A DNA stretch of 13,842 nt from Actinomycetota bacterium (GTDB lineage Bacteria > Actinomycetota > Thermoleophilia > Gaiellales > Gaiellaceae), in contig JACCYG010000132.1 of NCBI GenBank assembly GCA_013696595.1, forward strand, positions 1 through 13,842, read 5' to 3'. The notes under the pieces are model-generated. The model worked only from the letters and a program-made list of their open reading frames with translations, was not told the origin of the DNA and made no database searches. This document shows positions 11,833-13,842 of the stretch, piece after piece. The translations under genes and the position numbers were made by a program. Positions within the stretch are counted from its first letter, which is position 1. Every line of letters begins with the position of its first letter.

Positions 11833-13842
11833 ATGACGACCTATGTCTACGACTTTGCTGAGGGCGCCGAGATCGGGCACGACCTCCTGGGCGGGAAGGG
11901 CGCAGGGCTCGCCGAGATGACGGCGCTCGAGATTCCAGTTCCAGCTGGGTTCACCGTGACGACCGAGGCGTGCGTCGAGTACATGCGAGCGGGAAAGGAG
12001 TTTCCGCCCGGGCTCGCCGACGAGATCGCGGAGCATCTCGCCCGTCTCGAGGAGACGACCGGTAAGCGATTCGGCAACCGCGACGATCCGCTGCTCGTCT
12101 CGGTCCGCTCGGGCGCGGCCGTCTCGATGCCCGGAATGATGGACACGATCCTGAACCTCGGCTTGAACGACGAGGCGGTGCAGGGCCTCGCGCGCACCAC
12201 CGAGAACCCGCGTTTCGCCTACGACGCGTACCGGCGGCTCGTCCAGATGTACGGCAACGTCGTGGACGCCGTCGAGGCGCAGCGGTTCGAGGAGGAGATC
12301 GACGCGCTCAAGGAGGAGCGGCGGGTAACCCAGGACGTTGAGCTCTCCGCCGACGACCTCGCCGAGCTCGTCGAGCGGTTCAAGGCGATCTACCGCGAAG
12401 GGGCCCAACGTGAGTTCCCGCAGGATGCGCGCGACCAGCTCGAGCGGGCCGTTCGCGCAGTGTTCGACTCGTGGGAGACGCCGCGCGCGCAGGTCTACCG
12501 CCGCGCCCACGGGATCCCGGACGATCTCGGAACGGCCGTAAACGTGGTCCAGATGGTGTTCGGCAACAAGGGCGACGACTCGGGCACCGGCGTCTGCTTC
12601 ACGCGGGACCCGTCGACGGGTGAAGCGGGGATCTGGGGCGAGTTCCTGACGAACGCGCAGGGCGAGGACGTCGTCGCGGGGATCCGCACGCCGGAGCCGC
12701 TCGCCCAGATGAAGCAGAAGCTCCCCGAGGCGTACGAACAGCTCAGGGACACGATCCAGCGCCTCGAGGACCACTACCGGGAGATGCAGGACATCGAGTT
12801 CACGGTCGAGGAGGGGAGCCTCTACATCCTCCAGACCCGCTCCGCCAAGCGAACTGCCGTGGCCGCGCTCCGGATCGCCGTCGACATGGTCGAGGAGGGG
12901 CTGATCTCGCGGGAGGAGGCGATCGGGAGGATCGAGGCCTCGCAGCTCGACCAGCTGCTCCATCCGATGATCGACCCGAATGCTGACTACAAGGACGCGG
13001 CGAAGGGCCTGAACGCCTCGCCGGGCGCAGCGCGTGGCGCCGTTGTGCTCGATGCCGATTCGGCCGACGCGCGGGGGCGGAGTGGAGAGGACGTGATCCT
13101 CGTTCGCCGCGAGACGACGCCCGACGACATCCACGGTCTCATGGCTGCGCGCGGCGTCCTGACCGCCCACGGTGGCATGACCTCACACGCGGCGGTGGTT
13201 GCCCGCGGGATGGGAAAGCCTTGTGTGGCCGGCTGCGAGGCGCTCTCGATCGATCTCGACTCGCGCACGCTCCGGATCGGCGACAACGAGCTGCGCGAGG
13301 GCGACACGATCACGATCGACGGCGGGACCGGCGACGTCATCCTCGACGAGGTCAACCTCGTTCCGCCGCAGATCAACGAGGACTTCGAGACGATCCTCGG
13401 GTGGGCCGACGAGGTGCGCCGCCTGCGCGTGCGGGCGAACGCTGACACGCCCGAGGACGCGGCCAAGGCGCGCGAGTTCGGCGCCGAGGGGATCGGCCTT
13501 TGCCGGACCGAGCACATGTTCATGGCCGCGGACCGCCTCCCGCTCGTACGCTCGATGATCATGGCGTCCGGCGAGGAGGAGCGCCGCGCCGCGCTCGCTA
13601 GGCTTCTGCCCTTCCAGCAGGAGGACTTCGAGGGGATCTTCGAGGCGATGGCGGGGCTGCCCGTCACGATTCGGCTCCTCGACCCGCCGCTGCACGAGTT
13701 CCTGCCGCCGCTCGAAGAGGCCGAAAAGCCCGAGATGGCGCGGCGGATTCGCGCGCTCCAGGAGGCGAACCCGATGCTCGGGACGCGCGGGTGCAGGCTC
13801 GGACTGATGTTCCCCGAGATCTACGCGATGCAGGTGCAGGCG
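11833..13842 (+). CDS. ppdK: Pyruvate, phosphate dikinase, N-terminal 670 codons (3' end outside window)
   Basis: Cytosolic enzyme that reversibly converts pyruvate, ATP and Pi to PEP, AMP and PPi. The frame is open to the right edge; the family is about 880 residues, so ~75% is present. Domains: N-terminal nucleotide-binding (ATP-grasp) domain beginning TTYVYDFAEGAEIGHDLLGG and containing VRSGAAVSMPGMMDTILNL from residue 91; GDDSGTGVCFTRDPSTGE; and TVEEGSLYILQTRSAKRTA; the swivelling phosphohistidine domain with GVLTAHGGMTSHAAVVARG, where His452 is the catalytic phosphohistidine and Thr450 the residue targeted by the PDRP encoded just upstream; and the start of the PEP-binding TIM barrel (GLCRTEHMF, GTRGCRLG). 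The barrel end with the catalytic Cys is outside. ATG 11833 gives the conserved N-terminus; no good Shine-Dalgarno sequence and only a weak AGATCT -10 candidate precede it. Confidence 0.96.
   Translation, partial: MTTYVYDFAEGAEIGHDLLGGKGAGLAEMTALEIPVPAGFTVTTEACVEYMRAGKEFPPGLADEIAEHLARLEETTGKRFGNRDDPLLVSVRSGAAVSMPGMMDTILNLGLNDEAVQGLARTTENPRFAYDAYRRLVQMYGNVVDAVEAQRFEEEIDALKEERRVTQDVELSADDLAELVERFKAIYREGAQREFPQDARDQLERAVRAVFDSWETPRAQVYRRAHGIPDDLGTAVNVVQMVFGNKGDDSGTGVCFTRDPSTGEAGIWGEFLTNAQGEDVVAGIRTPEPLAQMKQKLPEAYEQLRDTIQRLEDHYREMQDIEFTVEEGSLYILQTRSAKRTAVAALRIAVDMVEEGLISREEAIGRIEASQLDQLLHPMIDPNADYKDAAKGLNASPGAARGAVVLDADSADARGRSGEDVILVRRETTPDDIHGLMAARGVLTAHGGMTSHAAVVARGMGKPCVAGCEALSIDLDSRTLRIGDNELREGDTITIDGGTGDVILDEVNLVPPQINEDFETILGWADEVRRLRVRANADTPEDAAKAREFGAEGIGLCRTEHMFMAADRLPLVRSMIMASGEEERRAALARLLPFQQEDFEGIFEAMAGLPVTIRLLDPPLHEFLPPLEEAEKPEMARRIRALQEANPMLGTRGCRLGLMFPEIYAMQVQA

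Noticed and set aside
1..13842. Search for mobile elements, CRISPR arrays, defence genes, tRNA or rRNA
   Set aside because: No direct-repeat arrays, transposase or integrase motifs, toxin-antitoxin or restriction genes, or tRNA-like structures were recognised; apart from the single GNAT remnant there is no sign of recent gene transfer.

Overview
This is a high-GC, gene-dense bacterial chromosome segment, almost entirely housekeeping in character. Protein style, heavy GTG/TTG start use, 4-base start/stop overlaps and apparently leaderless genes suggest a deep-branching actinobacterium, most likely class Thermoleophilia (Gaiellales/Solirubrobacterales). That placement is an inference from sequence style; there is no rRNA in the window. 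No tRNA, CRISPR array, insertion sequence, phage gene or defence locus was seen.

Layout. (1) 1-913: the 3' part of alanine dehydrogenase, tail to tail with an unlisted 41-residue membrane protein (910-1035, minus). (2) 1036-4233: a short divergent promoter region drives that small protein one way and a coupled nucleoside-salvage operon the other way: phosphopentomutase (deoB), a SAM-dependent methyltransferase and pyrimidine-nucleoside phosphorylase (deoA). DeoA releases (deoxy)ribose-1-phosphate and DeoB converts it to the 5-phosphate for central metabolism. (3) 4251-5539: a two-helix membrane protein, a GNAT acetyltransferase remnant (minus) and the DNA glycosylase mutM. (4) 5558-6118, minus: a 95-residue unknown protein and a glutaredoxin. 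(5) 6217-7810: recO, overlapping tail to tail with a beta-propeller-like protein of unknown function (minus). (6) 7872-11738: a coupled operon glyQ-glyS-ppsR-small membrane protein, closed by a strong intrinsic terminator at 11757-11793. (7) 11833 to the end: ppdK (pyruvate, phosphate dikinase), cut off by the window edge. The ppsR product is the kinase/phosphorylase that switches PPDK off and on, so the regulator and its target are neighbours but separate transcription units.

The main non-textbook signal is regulatory. Seven starts (41-aa protein, deoB, 77-aa protein, mutM, recO, propeller protein, glyQ) have a -10-like hexamer ending exactly 6 or 9 bases before the start codon, mostly without a Shine-Dalgarno sequence, as expected for leaderless transcripts. 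At 1044-1050 one 7-base sequence reads as a -10 element on both strands, with identical 9-base gaps to the two divergent ATGs. Three further perfect inverted repeats sit in short intergenic gaps: before ppdK, before recO, and over the start codon of the 95-residue gene. I did not find convincing evidence for an entirely new multi-gene system; the most interesting leads are the promoter architecture, the small membrane proteins and the methyltransferase inside the nucleoside operon.
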